A DNA stretch of 64,000 nt from Klebsiella sp. BIGb0138 (GCF_004342285.1 NZ_SMCV01000001.1:868001-932000), one strand, 5' to 3'. Shown: positions 40,359-56,277, counted from the stretch's first letter. Notes: a model not told the origin generated them from the sequence alone. Translations and numbers: made by a program.

Positions 40359-41055
40359 GAATCACCTCTGGAACTTTATCGCCGCCGTGACCGCCATCGC
40401 TATTAAAATTGCCCCCCGGTTTACGGCTGGAAAGCTGGCGTTCAATATCGGTCAGGTTTTCCAGCTTGCGGGTCGTCAGCTCCAGCTGGCTGCGCAGTTG
40501 CTCTTCCTGCTGGCGCAACGTTTCGCGTTCGACGTCGCTGGACTGCTGTAACTTCGCATAGCGGGAACGTTCCTCCACCAGCTGAAGCTGGCGGTTTTGA
40601 CCTTCACGCCACAGCTGATACAGCGGGCGGACCTGCACGGCGATTTGCGGGCTGAAGGAATCCAGGCGTGAAACCAGATCGCGGCGCTCGTCCGGGGTAA
40701 TCCTGGCGTCTGCCAGCAAAATGCCGCGTTTAAACGCATCCTGCCAGCTGTCGCCGCCGTGCAGTTTGGCCTCCGCGCGCGCCTGCACCGGCGCCAGACG
40801 ATCCGCGCAATCAATCCCGCGCAGCCAGTACAGCGGATTTTTATCGCTGGCTTCACTTTCCAGCGACCAGATATCGCTACAGTCGACGGAGAGAAAATCC
40901 GCAACCTGATGCTGCGGCAGTTCAGGTTGTGCTTTGTCATTTGCGCTGTGCGGCGAAAAAGCGGCGGAACAGCCCGCCAGCGCCAGACACGACATACCGG
41001 ACAACAGCCATCCTTTGAAAGCACGAACCACTACGAAAAAGTGGGACATATTCAC
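40345..41055 (-). CDS. qseG: Outer membrane lipoprotein QseG
   Basis: Lipoprotein of 236 residues encoded between glrK and glrR. The signal ends in the lipobox-like LALAGC. A coiled-coil segment follows in the second half (ERSRYAKLQQSSDVERETLRQQ). In E. coli QseG interacts with the GlrK sensor and, in pathogenic strains, assists effector translocation. The C-terminal tail is glycine- and histidine-rich and poorly conserved. Confidence 0.92.
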
Positions 41056-41066
41056 CCATTATTGAT

Positions 41067-42503
41067 TCATGTGTTGGTTTTTCCCGGCTCAGCGGCGGGT
41101 AGCGTGATGCGGAAACAGATAAACCCGGGCTCATCATCTTCCAGGCTTAATTCTCCCTGCATTTGTCGAACGCAGTCCCGGGCAATACTTAGACCCAGGC
41201 CGCTTCCTTTTACTGCCCCTTTACGCTGATGGCTTCCCTGATAAAAAGGCTCAAAAATCATCTTTTTTTCCGCAGGCGGTATTGGCTCGCCGCGGTTAAT
41301 CACCTCGATGCGGACCTGCTCGCCGTGCCGGTAGCTATGAATACGAATGTTACCGGATTCAGCCCCATAGTGCACCGCATTGGAATAGAGATTATCCATC
41401 ACGCTGATCAATAGCGCCGGTTCCGCCAGGCAGCTGCCTTCGGCCAGCTGAATATCGGTATGCATCATTTTAGCGCGTGCGGGCAAACTGTGAGCCGCCA
41501 CCACGTTTTCGACCAGTTCAGCGATATCGACCGTCTCACGAGGAACCGGGCCATCCGCCTGCTTGCGGTTATAATCGAGCAGTTGCTCAATCAGTTTTTG
41601 TAGATTGCGGCTACTGCTATCGAGAATCTCGACAATCTCCCGCTGCCCGGCGGTTAACGGTCCGGCGACGCAATCGGCCAGCAGCTCCGTACCTTCGCGC
41701 ATACTGGCGAGCGGTGTTTTAAGCTCGTGGGAAAGATGGCGCAAAAACTGATGGCGCTGCGATTCCAGCCAGGCCAGGCGTTCGCTGAGCCAGATAATAC
41801 GCTCGCCGACCGAGCGAAGTTCACGCGGGCCGGTGAACAGCGCCGCGTTATCCAGCGACTTCCCTTCCCCCAGCCGGTTAATCATCTTCTCGATCCCCTT
41901 TACCGGGCCGATAATCATCCGGGTGAATAGCAGCACCAGCGCCAGACTGAGCAAAAACAGCACCAGCGCCTGCCAGCCGAAGAACTGCCCGCGCTCGGCA
42001 ATTTCCTGCTGCAGCTGCTGTCCGCGGGAATAGACTACCGTGCGGGTGGCCTGCACCATCTCGCTGTTCGCGGCGGCAAAAGCTTCAAGGCTGGCCCCCG
42101 ATGTCGCATCAGGACTGCTGTTTTGACAGCGGATCTGCGCTAAATCGCTCAGTTCCTGCCTCAGCGCCTGCCAGATTTTTTCGTCCGGCAGCACCCCGGC
42201 ATGGGCTTCCAGCATTTCGCTGTAGCGTTTGCGCTGATTCTGGTAAACCTTCGCCAGCGTCGGATCGTCCAGCACGCAGTACTGCCGGTAGCTTCGCTCC
42301 ATTTCCAGCGAGGCGTTAACCATCGCCTCGCTGCGTCGGGCGTCGACCAGCGTCGTGCGATTGATATGCGCGGCCTGGGCGCTGAGCGCATTCAGGCTCT
42401 GCCAGGCTTGCCAGGCCAGCACCAGCAGCGGTAGCAGAATCAGTACAAAGGATAATGTGACCAGCTGGCGCAGCGAACGGGGAAAAAGAGAGATACGCTT
42501 CAA
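41067..42503 (-). CDS. glrK: Sensor histidine kinase GlrK (QseE)
   Basis: Inner-membrane kinase with an N-terminal helix, a periplasmic sensor region, a second helix (FGWQALVLFLLSLALVLL), a HAMP domain, the H-box HLSHELKTPLASM and an ATPase domain (GSGLGLSIARD). It phosphorylates GlrR. Start choice is uncertain. The TTG at 42503 aligns with the E. coli start MKR-PRSLRQL and gives 478 residues. An ATG at 42521 would add six residues and a farther ATG at 42599 looks wrong. Confidence 0.92.
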   Translation of the reverse strand: MKRISLFPRSLRQLVTLSFVLILLPLLVLAWQAWQSLNALSAQAAHINRTTLVDARRSEAMVNASLEMERSYRQYCVLDDPTLAKVYQNQRKRYSEMLEAHAGVLPDEKIWQALRQELSDLAQIRCQNSSPDATSGASLEAFAAANSEMVQATRTVVYSRGQQLQQEIAERGQFFGWQALVLFLLSLALVLLFTRMIIGPVKGIEKMINRLGEGKSLDNAALFTGPRELRSVGERIIWLSERLAWLESQRHQFLRHLSHELKTPLASMREGTELLADCVAGPLTAGQREIVEILDSSSRNLQKLIEQLLDYNRKQADGPVPRETVDIAELVENVVAAHSLPARAKMMHTDIQLAEGSCLAEPALLISVMDNLYSNAVHYGAESGNIRIHSYRHGEQVRIEVINRGEPIPPAEKKMIFEPFYQGSHQRKGAVKGSGLGLSIARDCVRQMQGELSLEDDEPGFICFRITLPAAEPGKTNT

Positions 42504-42610
42504 GGATAGGGTCCCAATCATTAGCTTAATGACGATGCTAACTGAGGACGCCGCAGAGTAACAGAGACAATCAGCCGATCTGCCGCGCGAAGACGACAAA
42601 TCTCACGGAT

Positions 42611-42641
42611 AAAACAAAGCCAGGCAAAAAGCCTGGCTTTG
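42611..42641 (-). terminator. glmY intrinsic terminator
   Basis: An 11-bp stem (CAAAGCCAGGC with GCCTGGCTTTG) with loop AAAAA on the plus strand, followed on the reverse strand by TTTT. It forms the 3' end of GlmY. Confidence 0.9.
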
Positions 42642-42798
42642 TTCTGGAATAAGGCGGTGCCTAACTCGACGTTTCGCCCGATGGCTGATAAAGCAGAGCT
42701 ATTATCAGGAGTTGGACGGCAGGCACCTTGTTGTGCGTCATTCGAAGTTTATGTAGCGCGTCCCGAAGGGGCTGACATAAGAAGGTGAATGAGCCACT
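42611..42798 (-). ncRNA. glmY: Small regulatory RNA GlmY
   Basis: The sequence begins AGTGGCTCATTCACC on the reverse strand and matches the known GlmY body (CTTATGTCAGCCCCTTCGGG and ACATAAACTTCGAATGACGC). It ends in a strong terminator. GlmY protects the homologous RNA GlmZ by occupying the adaptor RapZ, which raises glmS expression for amino-sugar synthesis. Length about 188 nt, as in other enterics. It lies between purL and glrK. The 5' end is set by homology. Confidence 0.92.
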
Positions 42799-42809
42799 GG
42801 CTATTATTA

Positions 42810-42825
42810 TGCATGAACTATGCCA
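42810..42825 (-). promoter_or_regulatory. Sigma-54 promoter of glmY
   Basis: On the reverse strand TGGCATAGTTCATGCA fits the sigma-54 pattern TGGCAC-N5-TTGCA, with GG and GC elements at proper spacing. The start of GlmY lies 12 bases downstream. An AT-rich stretch (ATAATAATAG) overlaps and could be the -10 of a sigma-70 promoter, as in E. coli. Confidence 0.8.
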
Positions 42826-42914
42826 CATCACAAAACATTTTATTAACACAATGAAATATAATGATTTTATAGCATTAGTCTTCATTATCCGGCATGGTTG
42901 CTTTTCACCCACAC

Positions 42915-43028
42915 TGTCGCTCTTTAGCAACACATAAATGCCCGATCCACAGCTCTATTTAAAATCAATGAATTAAGTGTCTCCATCTGGCGACACCCTT
43001 CTCCTGGGTTTGTCGGCGAATCCCGACA
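42915..43028 (-). promoter_or_regulatory. Three GlrR binding sites and an IHF site upstream of glmY
   Basis: Two perfect TGTC-N10-GACA sites lie at 42978-42995 and 43011-43028, and a third with one change (TGTC-N10-AACA) at 42915-42932. A perfect IHF core (AATCAATGAATTA, 42963-42975) lies between them. This is the expected enhancer layout for a sigma-54 promoter. The activator GlrR is encoded 2.5 kb away. Confidence 0.88.
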
Positions 43029-43052
43029 CCTTCAGGCGACCGCCGTCACAAA

Positions 43053-43082
43053 CAAAAAAGCCCCCTGCCGGAGCAGAAGGCT
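43053..43082 (-). terminator. purL terminator
   Basis: On the reverse strand the stem AGCCttCTGC/GCAGggGGCT with loop TCCG is followed by a run of six or seven T. It lies about 60 bases after the purL stop and just before the GlrR sites of glmY. Confidence 0.85.
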
Positions 43083-43142
43083 TAATGGTGCTGGGTAACG
43101 CGCAGAAGACCTCTCCTTCATCAGAGAGGCCTGTAATCTGGG

Positions 43143-46100
43143 TTAGCCCAGCTGCTTACGCGCGTTGCGGAAGATACGCATCCAGGGGCTATCCTCTCCC
43201 CAGTTCTCCGGGTGCCAGGAGTTCGCCACGGTGCGGAATACGCGCTCCGGGTGCGGCATCATAATCGTCGCACGACCGCTTTCGCTGGTCACGGCGGTGA
43301 TCCCGTTCGCGGAACCGTTCGGGTTAGCCGGATAGCTTTCCGTCACCTTACCGAAGTTATCGACAAAGCGCAGCGCCACCAGACCTTTACTCTCCAGCTG
43401 CGCCAGATGCGCGCCGTCACGCACTTCCACCTGCCCTTCGCCGTGGGAAACGGCAATCGGCATCATCGAGCCGGCCATGCCCTGCAGCAGCAGAGACGGG
43501 CTTTGCGTCACCTCGACCAGGCTGAAGCGCGCTTCAAAGCGGTCGGAATAGTTACGCACAAAGCGCGGCCACAGGTCGCTTCCCGGGATGAGCTCACGCA
43601 GGTTAGACATCATCTGGCAACCATTACACACGCCCAGCGCCAGAGTCTGCGGACGGTGGAAGAAGGTGGCAAACTCATCACGCACGCGCTCGTTGAACAG
43701 AATGGATTTCGCCCAGCCTTCGCCGGCGCCTAACACGTCGCCATATGAGAAGCCGCCGCAGGCCACCAGCGCCTGGAAATCGGCCAGTCCGGTGCGGCCC
43801 GCCAGCAGGTCGCTCATGTGTACGTCGATGGCATCAAAGCCCGCGCGGTGGAAAGCGGCCGCCATTTCGACATGCGAGTTAACGCCCTGCTCACGCAGCA
43901 CCGCCACCTTCGGACGGGCGCCGGTGGCGATATACGGCGCGGCAATATCGTCGTTGATGTCGAAAGAGAGCTTAACGTTGAGGCCCGGATCGTTATCGCG
44001 GCTTTTCGCATCGTGTTCGCTGTCGGCACACTCCGGGTTATCGCGCAGACGCTGCATCTGCCAGGTGGTTTCTGCCCACCAGACGCGCAGCGTAGTGCGG
44101 CTTTCACTGAATAGCGGATGGCCATCGGCGGTGATAACAAAACGGTCGCCTGCGGTCGCCTGGCCCAGATAATGAACGCAATCCGCCAGACCGTGCGAGG
44201 CCAGCAGCGCTTCGACCGCCTCGCGATCCGCCGCCCGAACCTGAATGACCGCCCCCAGCTCTTCGTTAAACAGCGCCGCCAGACGATCGTCGCCCAGCGC
44301 GGCGATATCTGCCGTCAGGCCGCAGTGACCGGTAAAGGCCATCTCGGCCAGCGTCACCAGCAAACCACCGTCGGAACGGTCGTGGTAAGCCAGCAGCTGA
44401 CGTTCTGCCACCAGGGCCTGCATCGCATCCCAGAAGCCCTTCAGCTGCGCCACATCGCGCACGTCAGCCGGGGCATCGCCCAGCTGGCGGTAGACCTGCG
44501 CCAGGGCGGTAGCGCCAAGCGCGTTACGACCTTTACCCAGATCAATCAGCAACAGGGCGTTATCTTCGGTGGAGAGCTGCGGAGTCACGGTGCGACGCAC
44601 ATCTTCCACGCGAGCAAAAGCGGAAATCACCAGCGACAGCGGGGAAGTCATCTCGCGCTGCTCGCTGCCTTCCTGCCAGCGGGTTTTCATCGACATCGAA
44701 TCTTTACCCACCGGAATGGTCAGCCCCAGGGCCGGACACAGCTCCTCACCCACCGCTTTCACCGCTTCATACAGACCGGCATCTTCACCCGGGTGACCGG
44801 CAGCCGCCATCCAGTTAGCGGAGAGCTTCACGCGATTTAAAGCGCCAATTTGCGTGGCCGCCACGTTGGTCAGCGCTTCGCCGACCGCCAGGCGGGCGGA
44901 AGCGGCAAAGTCCAGCAGGGCGACCGGCGCACGTTCACCTATCGCCATCGCTTCGCCGTAGTAGCTGTCGAGGCTGGCGGTAGTCACCGCGCAGTTCGCC
45001 ACCGGGATCTGCCATGGGCCCACCATCTGATCGCGCGCCACCATCCCGGTCACGGTGCGGTCGCCAATGGTGACGAGGAAGGTTTTCTCCGCCACGGCCG
45101 GTAAATGCAGGACGCGATTGACAGCATCCGCAAGCGTGATCTCCTGCCGGTCCAGCGCTTCGCCTTTAACTTTCAGGGTCTGCACGTCACGGGTCATTTT
45201 CGGCGTTTTACCCAGCAGCACATCCAGCGGCAGATCGATCGGCTGGTCGTTGAAATGGGCATCGCTCATGCTCAGATGCAGCGCTTCGGTGGCTTCACCG
45301 ATCACCGCGTACGGCGCACGCTCGCGACGACACAGCTCATCAAACAGCGGCAGCTGTTCTGGCGCCACCGCCAGCACATAGCGTTCCTGCGATTCGTTAC
45401 ACCAGATTTCCAGCGGGCTCATCCCCGGCTCATCGCTCAGGATATCGCGCAGCTGGAACTTGCCGCCGCGGCCGCCGTCGCTGACCAGCTCCGGCATGGC
45501 GTTGGACAGGCCGCCGGCGCCGACGTCGTGGATAAACAGAATCGGGTTCTCATCGCCCAGCTGCCAGCAGCGGTCGATCACCTCCTGGCAGCGACGTTCC
45601 ATTTCCGGGTTGTCGCGCTGGACCGAGGCAAAATCGAGATCGGCGTCAGACTGACCGGAGGCCATAGAGGAGGCCGCCCCGCCGCCCAGGCCGATATTCA
45701 TCGCCGGGCCGCCAAGGACAATCAGCTTCGCTCCAACGCTGATCTCACCTTTCTGCACGTGCTCGCCGCGGATGTTGCCGATGCCGCCCGCCAGCATGAT
45801 CGGTTTGTGGTATCCACGCAGCTCTTCGCCGTTGTGGCTGGTGACTTTTTCTTCATAGGTACGGAAGTAGCCGTTCAGCGCCGGACGACCAAATTCGTTG
45901 TTAAACGCGGCGCCCCCCAGCGGGCCTTCGGTCATAATATCCAGAGCGGTAACGATACGATCCGGTTTGCCGAAATCCTCTTCCCACGGCTGTTCAAAGC
46001 CCGGGATACGCAGGTTAGAGACCGAGAAACCAACCAGCCCCGCCTTCGGTTTCGCCCCACGGCCGGTTGCGCCTTCATCGCGGATCTCGCCGCCGGAACC

Positions 46101-47030
46101 GGTCGCCGCGCCCGGCCACGGAGAAATGGCCGTCGGGTGGTTGTGGGTTTCCACTTTCATCAGGATGTGAGCCGCTTCCTGGTGGTAGTCATAACGCCCT
46201 TGTTCACGATCGGCAAAGAAGCGCCCCACCCGGGAGCCTTCCATCACCGCGGCGTTATCTTTATAGGCGGACAGGACGTAATCCGGCGTCTTTTCGAAAG
46301 TGTTTTTGATCATCTTAAACAGCGACTTCGGCTGCTGTTCGCCATCGATGACCCAATCGGCGTTAAAAATTTTGTGACGGCAGTGCTCAGAGTTCGCCTG
46401 GGCAAACATATACAGCTCAATGTCGTTCGGATTGCGGCCGAGCTTTTTAAATGCGTCCTGCAGATAGTCGATTTCGTCATCCGCCAGCGCCAGCCCCAGA
46501 CGGAGGTTAGCGTCTATCAGCGCCTGACGGCCCTGGCCCAGCAGATCGACGCTGGTTACCGGCGTCGGTTGATGCTGAGCGAACAGCTTCTCGCCCTCTT
46601 CCAGGGTAGCAAATACGCTTTCCATCATCCGGTCGTGGAGTTCGCTCGCGACCACGGCCCATTGCTCTTCGCTCAGGGTACCTGCTTCAACGTAGTACGC
46701 TACGCCGCGCTCCAGGCGCACCACCTGTGCGAGGCCGCAGTTATGCGCGATATCGGTAGCTTTAGAAGACCAGGGGGAGATGGTGCCAGGGCGGGGGGTG
46801 ACGAGCAGTAATTTACCGGTTGGGGTATGGCTGTTTAAATTGGGGCCATACTTGAGCAGTCGCACCAGCCTCTCACGTTCGTCAGCGCTGAGCGGCGCGT
46901 TCAGATCGGCAAAATGAACATACTCTGCATATAGTGTGCTAACCGGCAGGTTGGCCGCCTGGAAACGTGCCAGCAGTTTGTTAATACGAAATGCCGACAG
47001 TGCAGGTGAACCACGCAAAATTTCCATCAT
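43143..47030 (-). CDS. purL: Phosphoribosylformylglycinamidine synthase
   Basis: Large single-chain FGAR amidotransferase of 1295 residues, step four of purine synthesis. It has an N-terminal FGAM synthetase part (motifs [21 protein letters not shown] and [10 protein letters not shown]) and a C-terminal class I glutaminase with the catalytic cysteine in [13 protein letters not shown]. The frame is open 35 codons further, but the ATG at 47030 gives the standard [15 protein letters not shown] start. A PurR box lies upstream. Confidence 0.98.
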   Translation of the reverse strand: MMEILRGSPALSAFRINKLLARFQAANLPVSTLYAEYVHFADLNAPLSADERERLVRLLKYGPNLNSHTPTGKLLLVTPRPGTISPWSSKATDIAHNCGLAQVVRLERGVAYYVEAGTLSEEQWAVVASELHDRMMESVFATLEEGEKLFAQHQPTPVTSVDLLGQGRQALIDANLRLGLALADDEIDYLQDAFKKLGRNPNDIELYMFAQANSEHCRHKIFNADWVIDGEQQPKSLFKMIKNTFEKTPDYVLSAYKDNAAVMEGSRVGRFFADREQGRYDYHQEAAHILMKVETHNHPTAISPWPGAATGSGGEIRDEGATGRGAKPKAGLVGFSVSNLRIPGFEQPWEEDFGKPDRIVTALDIMTEGPLGGAAFNNEFGRPALNGYFRTYEEKVTSHNGEELRGYHKPIMLAGGIGNIRGEHVQKGEISVGAKLIVLGGPAMNIGLGGGAASSMASGQSDADLDFASVQRDNPEMERRCQEVIDRCWQLGDENPILFIHDVGAGGLSNAMPELVSDGGRGGKFQLRDILSDEPGMSPLEIWCNESQERYVLAVAPEQLPLFDELCRRERAPYAVIGEATEALHLSMSDAHFNDQPIDLPLDVLLGKTPKMTRDVQTLKVKGEALDRQEITLADAVNRVLHLPAVAEKTFLVTIGDRTVTGMVARDQMVGPWQIPVANCAVTTASLDSYYGEAMAIGERAPVALLDFAASARLAVGEALTNVAATQIGALNRVKLSANWMAAAGHPGEDAGLYEAVKAVGEELCPALGLTIPVGKDSMSMKTRWQEGSEQREMTSPLSLVISAFARVEDVRRTVTPQLSTEDNALLLIDLGKGRNALGATALAQVYRQLGDAPADVRDVAQLKGFWDAMQALVAERQLLAYHDRSDGGLLVTLAEMAFTGHCGLTADIAALGDDRLAALFNEELGAVIQVRAADREAVEALLASHGLADCVHYLGQATAGDRFVITADGHPLFSESRTTLRVWWAETTWQMQRLRDNPECADSEHDAKSRDNDPGLNVKLSFDINDDIAAPYIATGARPKVAVLREQGVNSHVEMAAAFHRAGFDAIDVHMSDLLAGRTGLADFQALVACGGFSYGDVLGAGEGWAKSILFNERVRDEFATFFHRPQTLALGVCNGCQMMSNLRELIPGSDLWPRFVRNYSDRFEARFSLVEVTQSPSLLLQGMAGSMMPIAVSHGEGQVEVRDGAHLAQLESKGLVALRFVDNFGKVTESYPANPNGSANGITAVTSESGRATIMMPHPERVFRTVANSWHPENWGEDSPWMRIFRNARKQLG

Positions 47031-47105
47031 AAGTCTCTCGTCTTCGCAGCTTTCAATATGAGCCAGGGGGGAAACGGGCGCCATTATAGTGAATCCTGCG
47101 CCTCG

Positions 47106-47121
47106 ACGAAACCGTTTGCGT
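47106..47121 (-). promoter_or_regulatory. PurR operator of purL
   Basis: On the reverse strand ACGCAAACGGTTTCGT is a near-perfect PurR box, 76 bases upstream of the purL start. PurR repression of purL is well established in E. coli. The site also lies close to the upstream limit of the mltF leader on the other strand. Confidence 0.88.
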
Positions 47122-47285
47122 GGAAATAAAATCATTCCCTGGCTTTATCATTTAATGTGACCTGCCTCGCGAATAAGTTGCCAACTGGCGCATTCTTAAG
47201 CAAAATGCCGCTCATTCATCGACTGTCTTTTTACTTTTCCGCTCATAGCCTGCTGAGGAACACAGAGCTGCAGAAGATTAACTCT

Positions 47286-50016
<2,731 letters not shown>

Positions 50017-50234
50017 ACCTGACCTCTTTTTTACCGGTAATCGAATCTGGTGCCGATAGCTTAACAGTCTTGCGCCAGGAATATTAAAAACATCCGCCGA
50101 CGTTAAGCCTGGGTTTAGGTCGTTCGCTGCCGCCAATAAATCTCGCCGGTAGAATTTTTAATTCGCAGTAATCCTCTTATAATCGAATACAATATTCTTT
50201 CAGCAGAGGGCGAAAGTTGTCCTGAGGAAAACCG

Positions 50235-51400
<1,166 letters not shown>

Positions 51401-51418
51401 AACCGCGGCCGGGGCACT

Positions 51419-51799
51419 TTAACTCTCAACAATCACCGTCGCACAGGCGTAATGGCGCTCATCGGCCAGCGTCACGTGAATGCTACTGACCCCCAGACGC
51501 TCCGCCAGATTCTTAGCCTCGCCCCATAAACGTAGCTTAGGCTTCCCCAGTTCATCGTTGTAAACTTCAAACTGATTAAAAGCCAATCCGTTACGGATAC
51601 CGGTCCCCAGGGCTTTCGCCGCCGCCTCTTTCACCGCAAAGCGCTTGGCCAGAAAACGGACCGGCTGCTGGTGCTGTTGCCATATCGCCCACTCGCTGTC
51701 ACTGAGTACGCGCCGGGCGAGACGATCGCCGCTCCGGGCGATCACCGCTTCAATACGGGTAATTTCTACAATATCGGTGCCCAGCCCCAGAATAGCCAT
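51419..51799 (-). CDS. acpS: Holo-[acyl-carrier-protein] synthase
   Basis: Adds the 4'-phosphopantetheine arm from CoA to apo-ACP, needed for fatty acid synthesis. The 126-residue protein shows the family motifs [13 protein letters not shown] and [20 protein letters not shown]. Its ATG overlaps the TAA of pdxJ by one base, so translation is coupled. Last gene of the rnc-era-recO-pdxJ-acpS run. Confidence 0.98.
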   Translation of the reverse strand: MAILGLGTDIVEITRIEAVIARSGDRLARRVLSDSEWAIWQQHQQPVRFLAKRFAVKEAAAKALGTGIRNGLAFNQFEVYNDELGKPKLRLWGEAKNLAERLGVSSIHVTLADERHYACATVIVES

Positions 51800-52530
51800 T
51801 ACCCGCGGGCTTCCTGCATCAGCCGTTTCATCTCCGCCACCGCCTCTTTCAGGCCGCTCATCACCGCACGGCCAATAATCGCGTGGCCAATGTTCAGCTC
51901 GTGCATTTCCGGGATCCGGGCGATCGCCTGCACGTTATGGTAGGTCAGGCCGTGGCCGGCATTAACCTTCAGACCAAGGCTCGCGGCATAGGTTGCCGCC
52001 GTCGCGATACGCTCAAGCTCTTTTGCCTGCCGGGCGTCGGTTTCGGCATCCGCGTAGCAACCGGTATGGATTTCGATATACGGCGCGCCGACGTCCGCCG
52101 CCGCTTTAATTTGCTCAGCATCGGCATCAATGAACAGCGAGACCAGAATACCGGCATCGGCAAGACGCGTGCAGGCATCGCGCATTTTCTCGCGCTGGCC
52201 GGCGACGTCCAGGCCACCTTCCGTCGTCACTTCCTGGCGCTTTTCCGGCACCAGGCAGCAGAAATGCGGTTTAGTTTCGCAGGCGATGGTCAGCATCTCT
52301 TCGGTGACCGCCATCTCCAGATTCATTCGGGTGTCGAGCGTCTGGCGCAGGATGCGGACATCACGGTCGGTAATATGGCGACGGTCTTCGCGCAGATGAA
52401 CGGTAATGCCATCAGCGCCGGCCTGCTCGGCGATAAAGGCCGCCTGAACCGGATCCGGATAGGCGGTGCCACGCGCGTTACGCAGCGTCGCGATATGGTC
52501 AATATTGACCCCTAACAGTAATTCAGCCAT
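51799..52530 (-). CDS. pdxJ: Pyridoxine 5'-phosphate synthase
   Basis: Final condensation of vitamin B6 synthesis, joining amino-acetone phosphate and deoxyxylulose phosphate to pyridoxine phosphate. The 243-residue TIM barrel has the family motifs [16 protein letters not shown] and [11 protein letters not shown]. The start at 52530 follows GAGGA and matches the E. coli length; a start four codons earlier is rejected. Confidence 0.98.
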   Translation of the reverse strand: MAELLLGVNIDHIATLRNARGTAYPDPVQAAFIAEQAGADGITVHLREDRRHITDRDVRILRQTLDTRMNLEMAVTEEMLTIACETKPHFCCLVPEKRQEVTTEGGLDVAGQREKMRDACTRLADAGILVSLFIDADAEQIKAAADVGAPYIEIHTGCYADAETDARQAKELERIATAATYAASLGLKVNAGHGLTYHNVQAIARIPEMHELNIGHAIIGRAVMSGLKEAVAEMKRLMQEARG

Positions 52531-52538
52531 GACAATCC

Positions 52539-53279
52539 TCATTGATCGTTATTCGTTTTATCTGCTCGCGCCGCTCGTGCGGGCATAAACTGGCGAAACA
52601 GCTCCCGACTCTTGAGCGGTTTACCGCCAAGATACGGCTTCAGGGCGATACGGGTAAAGCGCTTTGCGGCACGCAGCGCATCGCTATCCGGGAATTCACG
52701 GTTAGCCAGCGCTTTCAAATGGTGCCCGGTAAAGGTGTTGTTATCAATAACCACGCTGGCGATAAAGCCTTTTTCTTCACGATAGCGATAGGTCATGGTG
52801 TCATCCACCGCTTCGCCGCTGCCGGCACAGTGAAGAAAGTCGACGCCATAACCCAGGTGCCCCAACAGCGCCAGTTCAAAACGACGTAGGGCCGGTTCCG
52901 GCGTCCCGCTTGCGCCCGCCAGCGCCTGCAGACAATGCAGGTAATCGAAAAACAGTTCAGAGAAGCGCGTCTCATGTTCCAGCACACGTGACAGCAGCTC
53001 ATTGACATACAGGCCGCTGTAAAGCGTGATGCCGCTGAGCGGAAGGGCTAACGAGACGGCTTCGGCGCTGCGTAGCGTTTTGACTTCGCCACGACCGCCA
53101 AAGCGGAGAAGTAAGGGGGTAAAAGGCTGGAGTGCGCCTTTGAGGTTGGAGCGTCTGGAACGGGCGCCTTTTGCTACCAGGCGCACGCGACCCGACTCTT
53201 CCGTGAAGACGTCCAGCATCAGGCTGGTTTCGCTCCAGGGACGACTATGCAGAACGAAAGCGCGCTGCCAGCCTTCCAT
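52539..53279 (-). CDS. recO: DNA repair protein RecO
   Basis: Mediator that works with RecF and RecR to load RecA onto SSB-coated single-stranded DNA. The 246-residue protein has an N-terminal OB fold ([19 protein letters not shown]) and a C-terminal helical part. It lies between era and pdxJ. An ERIC element fills most of the spacer from era and ends at the recO start, so the translation start context lies in repeat-derived sequence. Confidence 0.97.
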   Translation of the reverse strand: MEGWQRAFVLHSRPWSETSLMLDVFTEESGRVRLVAKGARSRRSNLKGALQPFTPLLLRFGGRGEVKTLRSAEAVSLALPLSGITLYSGLYVNELLSRVLEHETRFSELFFDYLHCLQALAGASGTPEPALRRFELALLGHLGYGVDFLHCAGSGEAVDDTMTYRYREEKGFIASVVIDNNTFTGHHLKALANREFPDSDALRAAKRFTRIALKPYLGGKPLKSRELFRQFMPARAARADKTNNDQ

Positions 53280-53282
53280 CAT

Positions 53283-53405
53283 ACGCGTCGTCTTTCAGCT
53301 TGCCGGGGCGTTGGCTGCGCCCACTCTCCCCGGTCACTGACTAAAATAAGCTCCCGGGGACGCGCGGTCTTGCCGCCTGCCTGCACCTCGAAAGCCATAG
53401 GGTAG
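53283..53405 (-). repeat. ERIC element between era and recO
   Basis: On the reverse strand the gap shows the ERIC blocks in order: GGCGGCAAG, CCCCGGGAGCTTA, GTCAGTGACCGGGG, CGCAGCCAACG, then GCTGAAAGACGACG. It is nearly full length (about 123 bp) and lies within an operon, between era and recO. Its end touches the recO start codon. Confidence 0.85.
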
Positions 53406-53410
53406 CAAAC

Positions 53411-54996
<1,586 letters not shown>

Positions 54997-55026
54997 TTAC
55001 CAGTAAATGAATGCGTCAAAAATGCA

Positions 55027-55143
55027 GCACACGAAACCGACCTGGGCAGCCCTGCCAACCTTCAGATTGCCTGTGCGCTAACCTGCCGCTTTCCTGCAAC
55101 CCAAATTATTCAGAGTAAAATCAACCAACGCGGTTTCGTGTGC
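55027..55143 (-). promoter_or_regulatory. rnc leader with RNase III-type inverted repeat (rncO)
   Basis: In the rnc leader a perfect 13-bp inverted repeat, GCACACGAAACCG (55027-55039) and CGGTTTCGTGTGC (55131-55143), encloses about 91 bases with further pairing. This fits the rncO structure that RNase III cuts to limit its own synthesis. The nearest part is about 34 bases upstream of the start codon. A TATAGAAT sequence near 55190 may be the -10 region. Confidence 0.78.
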
Positions 55144-55241
55144 AGTGTCACTCTTCCGAGAGACAACCAAAACTTCGGGGGGATATTCTATACGCAACGA
55201 CAAGGGATGTCGTTAGTTTGAATAGATTTAAATATTAAATA

Positions 55242-55276
55242 ATTCACGCTGCCAATATTGCGATGGCAGCGTGAAT
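55242..55276 (-). terminator. lepB terminator
   Basis: Perfect 13-bp stem (ATTCACGCTGCCA with TGGCAGCGTGAAT), nine-base loop, then ATTATTTAATATTT on the reverse strand. It ends lepAB transcription just before the rnc promoter region. Confidence 0.75.
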
Positions 55277-55288
55277 CAGGCAGGGAAA

Positions 55289-56263
55289 TTAATGAATGCC
55301 GCCAATACGTGATAAACGCACGCCGGTCGGCCACTCACCTTCCTGTTTTTCGAAACTCATCCAGATCGCCGTGGCTTTACCCACCAGGTTGGCTTCTGGC
55401 ACAAAGCCCCAGTAACGGCTGTCAGCGCTGTTATCGCGGTTATCGCCCATCATGAAGTAATGGCCCGGCGGCACGATCCAGGTTGCCAGCGGCAGAGCGG
55501 ACTGATGGTAGTACATCCCGACCTGATCCTGGGCAATCGGCACGGTCAGGATGCGGTGAGTCACCTCACCCAGCGTCTCTTTACGCTCGGTCAGACGAAT
55601 ACCATCATCCTTGCTTTCGCCTTTTGGCAGTTGCCAGAATCCGCTGGTCGCTTCGCCGCCGTTCTGCCGCGAGAAAGTCTGGACGAAATCGCTCGGCTCA
55701 ACGTTGGAATAAGTCACCGGCAGCGCGTTACCACATGCCTGGCCGGAACTGCAGCCTGGCTGGATGGTGACCTGTTTGCTCAGCGGGTCATAGGTGATTT
55801 TATCGCCCGGCAAACCGACAGCGCGCTTAATATAGTCCAGACGCGGATCTTCCGGGTATTTAAAGACCACGATATCGCCGCGCTGCGGATGGCCGGTTTC
55901 GATCAGCGTCTTCTGGTAGATAGGATCTTTAATGCCGTAGGCAAACTTCTCCACCAGAATAAAATCGCCGATCAGCAGCGTTGGCATCATCGAACCGGAC
56001 GGGATCTGGAACGGCTCATAGATAAATGAGCGCACCACCAGCACGATTGCCAGCACCGGGAACACCGAGGCCCCCGTTTCCAGCCAGCCCGGTTTCGGGC
56101 CGACTTTCTTCAGCGTCTGCTTGTCGAGGCTATCACCGGTCGCTGCCTGGGCAGCGGCCTGACGTTCACGACGTTTTGGGGCGAAGATAAATTTATCCAG
56201 GCACCATAAAAGCCCCGTCACCAGGGTTGCGATCACCAGGATCAGGGCAAACATGTTCGCCAT
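55289..56263 (-). CDS. lepB: Signal peptidase I
   Basis: Inner-membrane serine protease that removes signal peptides from secreted proteins. The 324-residue protein has two N-terminal membrane segments and a periplasmic catalytic domain with Ser91 (PSGSMMPT) and the general base Lys146 (DYIKRAVGLPGD). It lies 14 bases after lepA in the lepAB operon. Confidence 0.98.
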   Translation of the reverse strand: MANMFALILVIATLVTGLLWCLDKFIFAPKRRERQAAAQAATGDSLDKQTLKKVGPKPGWLETGASVFPVLAIVLVVRSFIYEPFQIPSGSMMPTLLIGDFILVEKFAYGIKDPIYQKTLIETGHPQRGDIVVFKYPEDPRLDYIKRAVGLPGDKITYDPLSKQVTIQPGCSSGQACGNALPVTYSNVEPSDFVQTFSRQNGGEATSGFWQLPKGESKDDGIRLTERKETLGEVTHRILTVPIAQDQVGMYYHQSALPLATWIVPPGHYFMMGDNRDNSADSRYWGFVPEANLVGKATAIWMSFEKQEGEWPTGVRLSRIGGIH

Positions 56264-56277
56264 GCCAACTCCTTAAA

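Noticed and set aside
45105-46811. 568-codon open frame on the plus strand inside purL
   Set aside because: Shadow of the purL coding strand; its composition is typical of antisense frames and no family is recognisable.
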